A stretch of 64,000 bases of DNA from Caulobacteraceae bacterium. GTDB taxonomy: Bacteria > Pseudomonadota > Alphaproteobacteria > Caulobacterales > Caulobacteraceae. The DNA lies in the NCBI GenBank assembly GCA_025352085.1, contig JANXUA010000122.1, positions 1 to 64,000 of the forward strand, read 5' to 3'. Both the position numbers and the translations under genes were made by a program. Shown one piece after another: positions 1 to 9,689 of the stretch (position 1 is the stretch's first letter; each line of letters begins with the position of its first letter). The notes under the pieces were generated by a model. The model saw nothing but the letters and a program-made list of their open reading frames with translations. It ran no database searches and was not told the DNA's origin.

Positions 1-1
1 C

Positions 2-778
<777 letters not shown>

Positions 779-795
779 CGCGATAGCCTAAATCG

Positions 796-940
796 TCCCT
801 CCCCTTTATGGGGAGGGACAGACGGCGGAGCCGTCAGGGTGGGGTGCGTAAATTCATCCCGGCTTTTGGTGGCGCTAGACATTTCCCCACCGCGGACGTT
901 CGCTTTGCTCCGTCTCGACCCTCCCCATAAAGAGGAGGGA
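796..940. repeat. Dispersed palindromic intergenic repeat, copy 1
   Basis: The element is bounded by two hairpins. The left one is TCCCTCCCC-TTTAT-GGGGAGGGA, a perfect 9-bp stem; the right one is CCCTCCCCATAAAGAGGAGGG. Its interior read on the minus strand begins TCGAGACGGAGCAAAGCG. This closely matches the interior of a second copy at about 13.3 kb read on the plus strand (TCGAGACGAAGCGAAGCG), so the two copies are in opposite orientation. It fills most of the aceA-aceB intergenic space and could act on the mRNA between the two genes. It looks like a non-autonomous, MITE- or REP-like element; no transposase is present. Confidence 0.75.
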
Positions 941-964
941 GGATTTTGTTGTATCGGAACATCC

Positions 965-2551
965 ATGACCGCATCTGTGACGCTCACCATTCCGCCCATG
1001 GGCCGAGGCCGGGAAATCCTCACCCCCGACGCGCTGAATTTCCTCGCCGGTCTGCACCGTCGGTTCGACGCGCGGCGCCTTGAGTTGCTGGGTCTGCGCG
1101 CGGTGCGCCAGACTCTGTTCGACGCCGGTGCGAAGCCGGACTTCCTCGCCGCGACGCAAGCGGTCCGCGACGGCGACTGGCGCGTCGCGCCGATCCCCGC
1201 CGATCTCCAGGACCGCCGGGTCGAGATCACCGGGCCGGTGGATCGCAAGATGATCATCAACGCCCTCAACTGCGGGGCCAAGGTGTTCATGGCCGATTTC
1301 GAGGACGCCACCTCGCCGACCTGGGCCAATCTGATCGACGGTCAGGTCAATCTGAAGGATCGCTGGGCCGGCGCACTGACCCTGACCGACGCGGTCAGCG
1401 GCAAATCCTACGCGCTGAAGGACAACCCCGCGGTGTTGGTCGTGCGCCCGCGCGGCTGGCATCTGCCGGAGCGGCACGTGCTGGTCGACGGCCAGATGAT
1501 GTCCGGCTCGCTGTTCGATTTTGGCCTGTACGTCTTTCACAACGCCAGGGCGCAGATCGAGCAGGGCACGGCGCCGTATTTCTACCTGCCCAAGATGGAG
1601 TCACACCTGGAGGCGCGGCTGTGGAACGAGGTGTTCGTCCACGCCCAGCAGGCGCTCGGCATTCCGAACGCGACCTTCAAGGCGACGGTGCTGATCGAGA
1701 CTCTGCCCGGCGCGTTCGAAATGGACGAAATCCTCTACGAACTGCGCGACCACATGGCCGGCCTCAACTGCGGGCGCTGGGACTACATCTTTTCCTACAT
1801 CAAGCGTCTGGGCCGCCAGGCCGACGCGCTGACGCCGGATCGTTCGGCCATGGTGATGGGCGCGGCCTTCCTGCGCGCCTATTCGCTCAAGCTGATCCAG
1901 ACCTGCCATCGGCGCGGCGCCTTCGCCATGGGCGGCATGGCGGCGCAGATTCCGGTCAAGGGCGACGCCCCCGCCAATGAGGCCGCCTTCGCCCGGGTCC
2001 GGGCCGACAAGGAGCGCGAGGCCGGCGACGGCCACGACGGCACCTGGGTCGCCCACCCCGACCTGGTTCCGGTGGCCATGGACGTGTTCAATCGCCTGAT
2101 GCCGACGCCCAACCAGCTTGGAAAAATGCGCGAGGACGTCGCCGTCACCCGCGCCGACATGTTGCAGGTCCATCCCGGCGCGCGCACCGAAAAGGGCCTG
2201 CGCGAAAACATCCGCGTCGGCGTGCAATACATCGAGGCCTGGCTGCGCGGGCGCGGGGCGGTGCCGCTCTATAACCTGATGGAGGACGCCGCCACCGCCG
2301 AGATCAGTCGGGCCCAGATCTGGCAATGGATCCAGCAAAAGGCGACGCTGGACGACGGGCGGGTGGTGACGCCGGACCTGTTCAAAACCGTCCTGGCGCA
2401 AGAGATGGCGGCGTTGAAGACCGCCCTGCCCGACGGCGCCTTCGCCGGCGGCCGATTCGACGAGGCGATCGACTTGTTTTGCGACATGAGCCTGGCGGAT
2501 CGGTTCGAGGAATTTCTCACCCTCCCCGCCTACGACGCGCTCGAGGCCTGA
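965..2551 (+). CDS. aceB: Malate synthase A
   Basis: Condenses glyoxylate with acetyl-CoA to give malate and CoA, completing the glyoxylate shunt started by the isocitrate lyase upstream. The 528-residue length fits the short A-type enzyme, not the ~720-residue G type. The malate synthase signature RDHMAGLNCGRWDYIF is present near the middle, with MADFEDATSPTWANLIDG near residue 100 and the C-terminal NLMEDAATAEISRAQIWQW helix region. The ORF track extends upstream to 839 through the repeat. I chose ATG 965 (MTASVTLTIPPMGRG) because the upstream codons are repeat sequence with no family similarity and a GGAA lies just before this ATG. Confidence 0.96.
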   Translation: MTASVTLTIPPMGRGREILTPDALNFLAGLHRRFDARRLELLGLRAVRQTLFDAGAKPDFLAATQAVRDGDWRVAPIPADLQDRRVEITGPVDRKMIINALNCGAKVFMADFEDATSPTWANLIDGQVNLKDRWAGALTLTDAVSGKSYALKDNPAVLVVRPRGWHLPERHVLVDGQMMSGSLFDFGLYVFHNARAQIEQGTAPYFYLPKMESHLEARLWNEVFVHAQQALGIPNATFKATVLIETLPGAFEMDEILYELRDHMAGLNCGRWDYIFSYIKRLGRQADALTPDRSAMVMGAAFLRAYSLKLIQTCHRRGAFAMGGMAAQIPVKGDAPANEAAFARVRADKEREAGDGHDGTWVAHPDLVPVAMDVFNRLMPTPNQLGKMREDVAVTRADMLQVHPGARTEKGLRENIRVGVQYIEAWLRGRGAVPLYNLMEDAATAEISRAQIWQWIQQKATLDDGRVVTPDLFKTVLAQEMAALKTALPDGAFAGGRFDEAIDLFCDMSLADRFEEFLTLPAYDALEA

Positions 2552-2555
2552 CACC

Positions 2556-4145
2556 CTATTTCCTGGTTTCGGCCTCGGCAGCCGACGATTCGTCGCCGCG
2601 CACGATATGCGGCGTGACGATGATGTAGAGCACGGTCTTGGAGCTGGACTTGTCGTTGTGTTTGAAGAACTCGCCAAGGACCGGAATGTCGCCCAGGCCG
2701 CCGACGCGGATATGGGTGGTGAGTGAATTTTCCTGCGTCAGCCCGCCGATGATGAAATAGTCGCCGTCCTTGACCGTTGCGGACGTCGACGCCTCGCGCT
2801 GGCTGATCGTCGGATAACCCTGGGAGAAGCCGGTCACGCTGGAGACCTCGGCGAATATATGCGAGGTCACGTAGCCGTCGGCCGCGACGCGCGGCGCGAT
2901 CTGCAGGGTGACGCCGACGTTGACGTACTGCACTTGCTGCGAAACGGCGTTGACGCCCGATAGGGCGATGGACGTCAAAATCGGCAGGGCGTCGCCGGTG
3001 ATGATCTTGGCCGGAGATCCGCTTTGCGCGGAAATACGCGGGCGCGAAATAATCCGGCCCTCGCCCTTCTTGACCTGATCATAGATCGCCGCCTGGAGGC
3101 TGGTGCTGACCGCGCCCCAGCGCTTGGTGGTGTCCGAAACGAACCCGCCGCCCCCGCCGCTGATACCGCCCTGGTTGTACTGGTAGGTGGCGACGCCGAT
3201 CTGCCCGGCGGCGTTATTGAAATCCAGTCCGACATTGGTTGCCCCGGTTTGGGTCAGTTCGACGAACACCGTCTCCAGCAGGACGCTTTCAACCGGGACG
3301 TCGAGCTGGGCGATTTTCTCCTTCAGCCGCGCCACCCGGTCGGGCGGGCCGCGCAGGATGATGGCGTTCAGGCGCCGATCGACGCCGATCGTATCGTCCA
3401 CCAACTGGCCGTAGGTGGTCGACGCGGCGTCCTGGCCGCCCGGATTATAGAGCGGCTGCACAAGATTATTGCCCAGGCCACCGCTGCCGTTGGAAAAGCC
3501 GGACGAGCCAAACGCGGGCTCCTGCGGCGTGAAACTGTCGTTAGGCTTGATCGGCGGGCCGGCGCTGAGCAGGCCGACAACCTCGCTGATGTCGGCGTAT
3601 TTCAGCGGCACGACGGCGAAGGTGTCGTCCGACGGATCGCGATCGACAAATTGCGGCAGATTGCCCGACGGCGCGCCGACGCTGGTCCGGTTCGCCGAGG
3701 TCGCCGCGGTGATCGAAACGACGATCGCGTGGCCCTCGACGGTGGTCGCAGCAAGGTGGATGGGCGAGGCCCCGCGGAAGGAGATGGTGAGGACGCTGTC
3801 GCGCTGGTTGAATTCGACGGCCTTGAGCAGGCCGTGCGCCCCCGGCGCGACTGTCGCGCCGCTGCCGCGCACCGTATTGCCAAACCCGAGCGTGGAAATT
3901 TCGTTGTCGTTGGTGACAATCGAGAACTGCGGCAGAATCTGGTTGAAGGTCAGCAACACCTTCGTCTCGCCCGGCGCTCCATCGACGACCTTGACCGAAG
4001 CCAGACTGGCCGGAGCGGGCGGCCCCTGAGCCAGGGCGGGGCGCGCGAGGAAGATCAGCGCCACGGCCAGCGCGAGGGCGCGCCACCACGCGGCGGGCGC
4101 CCTTTGTCGTCTCGGCCTTGGCGCCAAGGGCGCGGCAACTGTCAA
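2556..4145 (-). CDS. Secretin-family outer-membrane protein (PilQ/GspD-like), orphan
   Basis: Predicted outer-membrane multimeric channel protein. A signal peptide-like segment (ALALAVALIFLARPALA, then QG) is followed by an AMIN-like beta domain (about residues 45-145, containing VLLTFNQILPQFSIVTND), a Gly/Asn-rich linker, an N1/NolW-type repeat (GVDRRLNAIILRGPPDRV), and a C-terminal secretin domain (VESVLLETVFVELTQ through DYFIIGGLTQENS and VLYIIVTPHIV). No pilus or type II secretion ATPase, inner-membrane platform or pseudopilin gene lies beside it. The start is uncertain: the track uses TTG 4241, but TTG 4145 has an AGGGG about 9 bases upstream and gives a normal signal peptide. The gene follows the secreted protein at 4278-5603 and may be co-transcribed with it. 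Confidence 0.82.
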   Translation of the reverse strand: MTVAAPLAPRPRRQRAPAAWWRALALAVALIFLARPALAQGPPAPASLASVKVVDGAPGETKVLLTFNQILPQFSIVTNDNEISTLGFGNTVRGSGATVAPGAHGLLKAVEFNQRDSVLTISFRGASPIHLAATTVEGHAIVVSITAATSANRTSVGAPSGNLPQFVDRDPSDDTFAVVPLKYADISEVVGLLSAGPPIKPNDSFTPQEPAFGSSGFSNGSGGLGNNLVQPLYNPGGQDAASTTYGQLVDDTIGVDRRLNAIILRGPPDRVARLKEKIAQLDVPVESVLLETVFVELTQTGATNVGLDFNNAAGQIGVATYQYNQGGISGGGGGFVSDTTKRWGAVSTSLQAAIYDQVKKGEGRIISRPRISAQSGSPAKIITGDALPILTSIALSGVNAVSQQVQYVNVGVTLQIAPRVAADGYVTSHIFAEVSSVTGFSQGYPTISQREASTSATVKDGDYFIIGGLTQENSLTTHIRVGGLGDIPVLGEFFKHNDKSSSKTVLYIIVTPHIVRGDESSAAEAETRK

Positions 4146-4277
4146 GCGATCGGTCCCCTGGAGCCAAACACCGGCCCCGACCGGCTCATTAGGCCGCGAA
4201 CCACGGAAAAATCCAGCGCTGTTTGCGCCACCGCGCGGCAAGGGGCGGCCGATCGACCGCCCCGCCCGACGGATGGG

Positions 4278-5603
4278 TTACCTGCAGATCGTCGGCTGTC
4301 CGCCGCCGGCGAGCAGGCCCTGGAACGATCCGCTGCCGCCGGTGCTGGTCGACGGCGTGCGGTAGAACCAGTCGTGGAAGGGCAGATCCTGGTAGTGGTA
4401 GATGTATCCGTCCAGACCCCGGACCCCGAAGTTCGGGAAATTGCCCGCCTGGTCGGGGGTGAGCGGGTCGCCCGCCTCCAGATTGTTCTGGCAACCAAAC
4501 ACCTGGCCGGTGTGACCCCAGGCCGGCGTCAGGTCACTGCCGGCGCCGCCGGGGACGCCGGGGATCGACTGAACGAAGGGGTCGTCGATCATCTCCGCCA
4601 ATTCGTGCGACCAGATGGTGGTGTCGGCGAAGTGCGGTCCGAACGCATGCGTGGTGTCGAAAAACGCGCCCGTCGCATAGACCTGCGTGCCGCCAGGCAC
4701 GGAATAGGCGTTGTGATAGCCGAGCACACAGCAATTGTTGGTGTTGCCGCCCACGTAAATGGCCACGTCGTCGGCCAGGGTGATCGGAATCTGGCTCGAA
4801 TTGGCGTAGGCCGCCCCGATGGCCTTCAATTCGCTGTCGAACTCATTGATGTTGACGATGGCCACGGGCGTCACGCCGCCGCAGTCATCCCTAAGCGCCG
4901 CCACGAAGTCGAGCGGGTTGGTCGGCGTCCAGTCCACGACGATGGGGGTCAGGCGGGACGGCACCAGAGTGACGCCGTATTGTGTGCCCTGCACCGCCTG
5001 CCAGAAGTTGGCGCGCTGAAAGGCCGAAATGAGCTGGGTGCCGCCAGGAACCTGGCTGACGTTCACGCCGTTGGAGATGAAGGTATTGGGTTTGAACAAA
5101 GGCGAATTGAAGAAGCGTGTCGCCGGCGACTGCACGTCGCAGTTGGACCGTTTTGTCGGATCGAGAACAAAGCCGCCGATATGAATGCGTAAGACGGTCG
5201 GCACATAGGTCACATTGGTGTTTTGCGGGCGGAAGGCATACGGGCTGCTGCCCACCATCGAGACGTTGTAGCTAATGCCGTCCAGCGGTGATGTGATGAC
5301 CGTCGACCAATAGGGCACGGTCAGGCCGGCGCCGGCGACGACGCTATTGGGCCGCGCGAGGCGGCTAAAACGGTGCGTGGCGGTCGGCGGCGCGCCAAAC
5401 ACCATCGGACGCCAGCGCGCTATCGGGGCCATGTGCTGCTGGAGAAACCGGACCTGGGCCGCGTCCTGCAAAGGCGCCACGGCGGGGCCGCCGGCGATGG
5501 CCGTCGTCGCGCCGCCCAAGCCGAGCGCGCCGATCGCGCAGGCCCTGAAAAGCGACGCGCGCGACTTCGTCGCCGGCGTCCCCAAGGAATCGTAGTCGTA
5601 CAT
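4278..5603 (-). CDS. Secreted protein of unknown function with HELAE metal-binding-like motif
   Basis: About 441 residues. The N-terminus has a twin-basic stretch then a hydrophobic, Gly/Ala-rich segment (FRACAIGALGLGGATTAIAGG), consistent with export. The central region contains WSHELAEMIDDPFVQ, an H-E-x-x-E arrangement in a helix context. Similar HE(L/I)xE-x-x-DP motifs occur in secreted proteins thought to be zinc-peptidase-like, but I cannot place this one in a named family. Several cysteines (NNCCVLGYH, FGCQNN, final TICR) suggest disulfides. ATG 5603 is chosen over the track's 5621 because GGGAGGA sits 7 bases before it. The secretin gene lies downstream with a short gap, so secretin and secreted protein may be partners. 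Confidence 0.7.
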   Translation of the reverse strand: MYDYDSLGTPATKSRASLFRACAIGALGLGGATTAIAGGPAVAPLQDAAQVRFLQQHMAPIARWRPMVFGAPPTATHRFSRLARPNSVVAGAGLTVPYWSTVITSPLDGISYNVSMVGSSPYAFRPQNTNVTYVPTVLRIHIGGFVLDPTKRSNCDVQSPATRFFNSPLFKPNTFISNGVNVSQVPGGTQLISAFQRANFWQAVQGTQYGVTLVPSRLTPIVVDWTPTNPLDFVAALRDDCGGVTPVAIVNINEFDSELKAIGAAYANSSQIPITLADDVAIYVGGNTNNCCVLGYHNAYSVPGGTQVYATGAFFDTTHAFGPHFADTTIWSHELAEMIDDPFVQSIPGVPGGAGSDLTPAWGHTGQVFGCQNNLEAGDPLTPDQAGNFPNFGVRGLDGYIYHYQDLPFHDWFYRTPSTSTGGSGSFQGLLAGGGQPTICR

Positions 5604-5699
5604 GGTGTCGTCCTCCCGCATGATTAATGCGGTGGTGGTAAAGCCTTTTCGAGACGTCGAATAGTGGCCAAAACTTGGAGTGATGCAGAATTGCCGCCG

Positions 5700-7343
5700 T
5701 CAGGCGCGACCGGCCGTCGCCGGGTAGCCGAACCGGGCGACCCACGGTTCAAGCGCGTCGAGAATCGGGGCCATGTGTCCCTGATAGCGCCGCCACTGGC
5801 CCACCCCGTCGGCGTTGAGACCCCGGGCCAGTTGAGAATAGCTCGGCGTTCGCATGCGGCCGGCGACGCGATCGGCGAAGTTCCGCACCGCCGGGTCCCA
5901 ATCGGCGCCGATGAAGGCGAGGATCTCGCCCACCTCGCGGTCGAAATCGGCGATGACCGTCTCGTGACGCACCTCGCGCAGATCGAGCGGCAGCCTGGCG
6001 CGAGCGACCGTCGCCAGACTCATCGTCGCGTCATAGAAACGCGCCGCGCCGTCCAGGGTGAGAAACTCGAACATGGCCGCGTTGATCCGGAACCGCCGCC
6101 GAAAACAGCTCAGAACCACGTCGCGCGGATCGCGCAGGGCGAACAGAATCCTGGCCTCGGGGAAGAGTTTGGCGATCAATGGCAGCGCGAGGGTGTGCAA
6201 GGGCATCTTGTCGACGAGGATCTTGTCGGACAAGCCATCGCCGAGGGTCTTTCGAACGCCGCGCCAATAGGTTTGCCGCAATATGTCCGCTTCGGCCGAG
6301 GTCAGATTCGCCAGCCGCGCCAAGGGCGTCTTGGGGTCGAGCAGGAGGCGGCCGGCGGCGTCCAGATGGCCGACCTCTTCGAGGGCCGCCACCGCGGGAT
6401 GGCCGGCGAGCGCTTTTTCCAGAAGCGTGGTCCCCGACCGTGGAAAGCCGAGCAGAAACACATGCCGACGGACGGTCTGCCGGCCCAGCGTGTCCGGGCC
6501 GGCCGACGCGCGCCAGGCGTCGTCCGGCGACTCGGTCACAAAAGCGGTGAGTCGGCGCGCCAGGTCGGAACGGCGCTCATAGGGCTCGGCGCCGATTCGC
6601 GGGGCGGTCAGGCGCAACATGATCGCATTCCGCGCTTCATAGTCGGCGAAGGCTTCGGTCGCGCGGTCCAGCGCGTCCAGGGCGCCGGCGCGCACATCCA
6701 GGGCGCCGGCCCGGTTGTCGTCATCCAGTCCCGGCCGCGCGAGGAGGCGGGTCAGGCGCGCCTCGGCGAGGGCGGGCGCGCCCTCCAGCAGATCGGCCCG
6801 CGCGATGGCCATCTCGGCGCCCAGAATGCCCGGCTCAAGCGCCGCCGCGCGCTCGGCAAGTTCGCGCGCGACCAGCGCCTTGCCCTCTTGCGCCGCCATC
6901 ACCGCCAGTACGGCGACCGGCGCCGCGGCGCCCGGATCGACTTCGGACGCGCGACGGTAGTGGCGCTCGGCGGCGGGCAGGTCGTTGAGCAGCATCCTCA
7001 TCTCCGCCTCCCCCATCAAGGCCGGAAAAGAATTCGGATCGATAGCCAGCGCCGCGTCGAAGGCTTCCGCCGCCGCCTCGAATTTCTGCCGTTTCGCCAG
7101 CAGCGTGGCCAGACGCATCCAGGCGACGCGATGCTTGGGCGCCGCGCGCGTCGCCGCCTTCAGAAGATCGAGCGCCTGCGCGGCCTGACCCTTCTCCTCC
7201 AGACCCTCCGCCGCTAGAAGCAGGACGAGGGGATGCCGGTGGCCGCGCCCCAGCGCCCGGGTCGCCAGATCTATGGCCAAAGGGCGCTGCTGGCGCCGCA
7301 CGGCCTCGGCGATGGCGGCGAATTCGGGATCGACGGCGGTCAT
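5700..7343 (-). CDS. TPR-repeat sulfotransferase family protein
   Basis: A 547-residue cytosolic protein with an N-terminal array of tetratricopeptide-like helices (about residues 1-250, for example FEAAAEAFDAALAIDPNSFP) and a C-terminal sulfotransferase domain. The 5'-phosphosulfate loop FLLGFPRSGTTLLEKAL near residue 300 and the 3'-phosphate motif ALRDPRDVVLSCF are both intact, so it should bind PAPS. The acceptor cannot be told from sequence; this TPR-sulfotransferase architecture is common in alphaproteobacteria. No PAPS-synthesis genes are adjacent. It is transcribed toward the secreted-protein gene and divergently from the fadB-like gene, with about 190 bases between the starts. Confidence 0.88.
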   Translation of the reverse strand: MTAVDPEFAAIAEAVRRQQRPLAIDLATRALGRGHRHPLVLLLAAEGLEEKGQAAQALDLLKAATRAAPKHRVAWMRLATLLAKRQKFEAAAEAFDAALAIDPNSFPALMGEAEMRMLLNDLPAAERHYRRASEVDPGAAAPVAVLAVMAAQEGKALVARELAERAAALEPGILGAEMAIARADLLEGAPALAEARLTRLLARPGLDDDNRAGALDVRAGALDALDRATEAFADYEARNAIMLRLTAPRIGAEPYERRSDLARRLTAFVTESPDDAWRASAGPDTLGRQTVRRHVFLLGFPRSGTTLLEKALAGHPAVAALEEVGHLDAAGRLLLDPKTPLARLANLTSAEADILRQTYWRGVRKTLGDGLSDKILVDKMPLHTLALPLIAKLFPEARILFALRDPRDVVLSCFRRRFRINAAMFEFLTLDGAARFYDATMSLATVARARLPLDLREVRHETVIADFDREVGEILAFIGADWDPAVRNFADRVAGRMRTPSYSQLARGLNADGVGQWRRYQGHMAPILDALEPWVARFGYPATAGRA

Positions 7344-7448
7344 GATCGGCGATCTCTCCTGACCGACCGGCGCCTCGGCGACCGTCTCGGATTCGACCTA
7401 TACTGGTCCATTGGACGCCGCCGCCGCAAGGTTCGGACCGGTTTTGCC

Positions 7449-7478
7449 TTGACGGCAAGGCGGCGAGCGGGGTTTACA
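7449..7478 (+). promoter_or_regulatory. Candidate promoter of the fadB-like gene
   Basis: TTGACG (7449-7454) and TTTACA (7473-7478) are separated by 18 bases upstream of the fadB-like start. The -35 match is good for an alphaproteobacterial housekeeping sigma factor and the -10 match is weak. The -10 edge overlaps the palindrome at 7477-7490, a placement that would suit repression. This is a pattern match only. Confidence 0.35.
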
Positions 7479-7490
7479 AACGCGCGTTTG
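7477..7490. promoter_or_regulatory. PsrA/FadR-type TetR operator candidate upstream of the fadB-like gene
   Basis: CAAACGCGCGTTTG is a perfect 14-bp palindrome 45 bases before the ATG of the beta-oxidation gene. It fits the published form of the Pseudomonas PsrA box, (G/C)AAAC-N2-4-GTTT(G/C), where PsrA is a TetR repressor released by long-chain fatty acids that controls fadBA. No TetR gene lies in the window, so the cognate regulator would be elsewhere. Confidence 0.5.
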
Positions 7491-7535
7491 AATACGCCGG
7501 CCAAGGCGTATCGCCTTGCCTTTAGGGAACCCGCC

Positions 7536-9614
7536 ATGACCGCCATCAACGACGTGACCGATTATGCCCTGGACGGCGATGTCGGTGTGATCACCCTCAA
7601 TTCGCCGCCGGTGAACGCCTTGTCGTGGCGCGTGCGCGACGGCATTGCCCTGGGCGTCGCGCACGCCCTGGCCGACGCGGCCGCCAAGTCGATCGTGCTG
7701 ATCTGCGACGGTCGCACCTTTATCGCCGGCGCCGATATTTCCGAGCTCGGCGGGCCGCAAAAGGGCGCCAATCTGCTGGAGGTGATGAATGGCATGGAAG
7801 AGGCGACCAAGCCGGTCGTGGCGGCGATCCACGGCACGGCGCTGGGCGGCGGCTTGGAGGTCGCTCTGACCTGTCACTATCGCGTCGCCGTTCCCTCGGC
7901 CAAATGCGGCCTCCCGGAAGTCGCGCTCGGCCTCCTGCCCGGCGCCGGCGGCACCCAGCGTTTGCCGCGCATCGTCGGGGCGGAACGCGCGCTGGAGCTC
8001 CTGACTTCGGGCCGACATGTGCCCGCCAAAGACTGTTTCGCCATGGGCCTGATCGACGAACTGGTCGAGGAGGGCAAATTGCGCGACGGCGCCGTCGCCT
8101 TCGCGCGGAAGATCATCGCCGAGGGTCGGCCGCTCAAGCGCGTTCGCGATCTCTCGGAAAAGATGGAGGCCGCGCGCGGTCATCCGGAAATCTTCGCCGA
8201 CTTCCGCAAAGCCAACGTCCGAAAGTTTCGCGGATTTCTCGCTCCCGAATACAATATCCGCTGCGTCGAGGCGGCGGTGAACCTGCCGTTCGACGAGGGG
8301 ATCGCCACCGAACGCAAGCTCTTTATGGAGCTGATCACCGGCCCGCAAAGCGCCGCCCAGCGCTACGCCTTCTTCGCCGAGCGCCAGGCCAACAAGATCC
8401 CGGACGTGCCCGACGACACCCCGCTGATCGATGTCAGATCCGTCGGCGTGATCGGCGCCGGCACCATGGGCGGCGGCATAGCCATGAACTTCGTCAATGT
8501 CGGCATTCCGGTCACGCTGATCGAGGTCAAGCAGGAGGCGCTGGACCGCGGTCTGGGCGTCATCCGCAAGAACTATCAGCGCACCGCCGCGCGCGGCGGC
8601 ATCACCGCAGCCGATGTTGAAACGCGGATGGGCCTGATCACCAGCTCGCTGGACATCAACGCGCTGGGCGCCGTCGACATGGTCATCGAAGCGGTGTTCG
8701 AGCGCATGGACATCAAGAAGGACATTTTCGGCAAGCTCGACGCCATCTGCAAACCGGGCGCCATTCTGGCCAGCAACACCTCATATCTGAATGTCGACGA
8801 AATCGCCGCGTCGACGATGCGGCCCGAGGCGGTAATCGGCACACACTTCTTCTCGCCGGCCAATGTGATGAAGCTGTTGGAGATCGTGCGCGGCGCCAAG
8901 ACCTCGAAAACGGTCATCGCCACCTGCATGAAACTGGCCAAGAAGATCAACAAGGTCGCCGCCCTGGTCGGCGTGTGCCCCGGCTTTGTCGGCAACCGCA
9001 TGCTCTCACAGCGGCAGCGCGAGGCGAACGCGTTGGTCATGGAAGGCGCCCTGCCCTGGGACGTTGACCGCGTGCTGTATGATTTCGGCTTTCCCATGGG
9101 CCCCTTCGCCATGAGCGATCTGGCCGGTCTCGATGTGGGCTGGTCGAAGGAGACCTCGACCAGTTCGACCCTGCGCGAGGTTCTGTGCGAAATGGATCGG
9201 CGCGGCCAGAAGACCGGTGGCGGCTTCTACGACTATGACGACAACCGCGTCGCCCGGCCCTCGCCGGTCGCCGAGAAGATCATCCAGGACTTCCGCATCC
9301 AGGCCGGCGTCACGCCGCGCGCAATTTCCGACGAGGAAATCCTCGAGCGCTGCCTTTATCCCATGGTCAACGAGGGCGCGAAAATCCTCGATGAAGGCAT
9401 GGCCATCCGCGCCTCCGATGTCGATGTGATATGGGAGAACGGCTACGGCTGGCCGGTCTATCGCGGCGGCCCGATGTTCTGGGGTGATCAGGTGGGACTG
9501 GGCAGGATTCTTGACAAGATGAAGGCGTGGGAAGGGGCGATGGGCGAGGTCTACAAACCTGCCGCCCGCCTCGAACGCCTGGTCGCCGAAGGTAAGCCGC
9601 TGGTGGGCAGCTAG
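7536..9614 (+). CDS. Bifunctional enoyl-CoA hydratase / 3-hydroxyacyl-CoA dehydrogenase (FadB/FadJ type)
   Basis: Catalyses two steps of fatty-acid beta-oxidation: hydration of trans-2-enoyl-CoA and NAD-dependent oxidation of the 3-hydroxyacyl-CoA. The N-terminal crotonase domain has the oxyanion/CoA motif [13 protein letters not shown] and [15 protein letters not shown]. The central Rossmann domain starts [18 protein letters not shown]. The dehydrogenase domain carries [17 protein letters not shown] and the C-terminal repeat ends near [12 protein letters not shown]. The 692-residue length matches short trifunctional-alpha proteins of alphaproteobacteria. ATG 7536 is chosen because the 101 upstream codons in the track are low-complexity and non-homologous. 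No thiolase or acyl-CoA dehydrogenase gene is adjacent. A PsrA-like palindrome precedes it. Confidence 0.93.
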   Translation: MTAINDVTDYALDGDVGVITLNSPPVNALSWRVRDGIALGVAHALADAAAKSIVLICDGRTFIAGADISELGGPQKGANLLEVMNGMEEATKPVVAAIHGTALGGGLEVALTCHYRVAVPSAKCGLPEVALGLLPGAGGTQRLPRIVGAERALELLTSGRHVPAKDCFAMGLIDELVEEGKLRDGAVAFARKIIAEGRPLKRVRDLSEKMEAARGHPEIFADFRKANVRKFRGFLAPEYNIRCVEAAVNLPFDEGIATERKLFMELITGPQSAAQRYAFFAERQANKIPDVPDDTPLIDVRSVGVIGAGTMGGGIAMNFVNVGIPVTLIEVKQEALDRGLGVIRKNYQRTAARGGITAADVETRMGLITSSLDINALGAVDMVIEAVFERMDIKKDIFGKLDAICKPGAILASNTSYLNVDEIAASTMRPEAVIGTHFFSPANVMKLLEIVRGAKTSKTVIATCMKLAKKINKVAALVGVCPGFVGNRMLSQRQREANALVMEGALPWDVDRVLYDFGFPMGPFAMSDLAGLDVGWSKETSTSSTLREVLCEMDRRGQKTGGGFYDYDDNRVARPSPVAEKIIQDFRIQAGVTPRAISDEEILERCLYPMVNEGAKILDEGMAIRASDVDVIWENGYGWPVYRGGPMFWGDQVGLGRILDKMKAWEGAMGEVYKPAARLERLVAEGKPLVGS

Positions 9615-9689
9615 ATCTCCCGACTTCTTCGGCGTTGACGCGGACATCAGTAGGGATAAAGTCGACGCCAAATAGGGGAGCGATCAGCC

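Noticed and set aside
3024-5192. 722-residue plus-strand ORF
   Set aside because: Lies antisense to the secretin and the secreted protein; Arg/Gly-rich shadow frame of GC-rich genes with no domain.
7233-7535. N-terminal extension of the fadB-like protein in the ORF track
   Set aside because: Overlaps the divergent sulfotransferase start and the promoter/operator; no crotonase similarity before ATG 7536.
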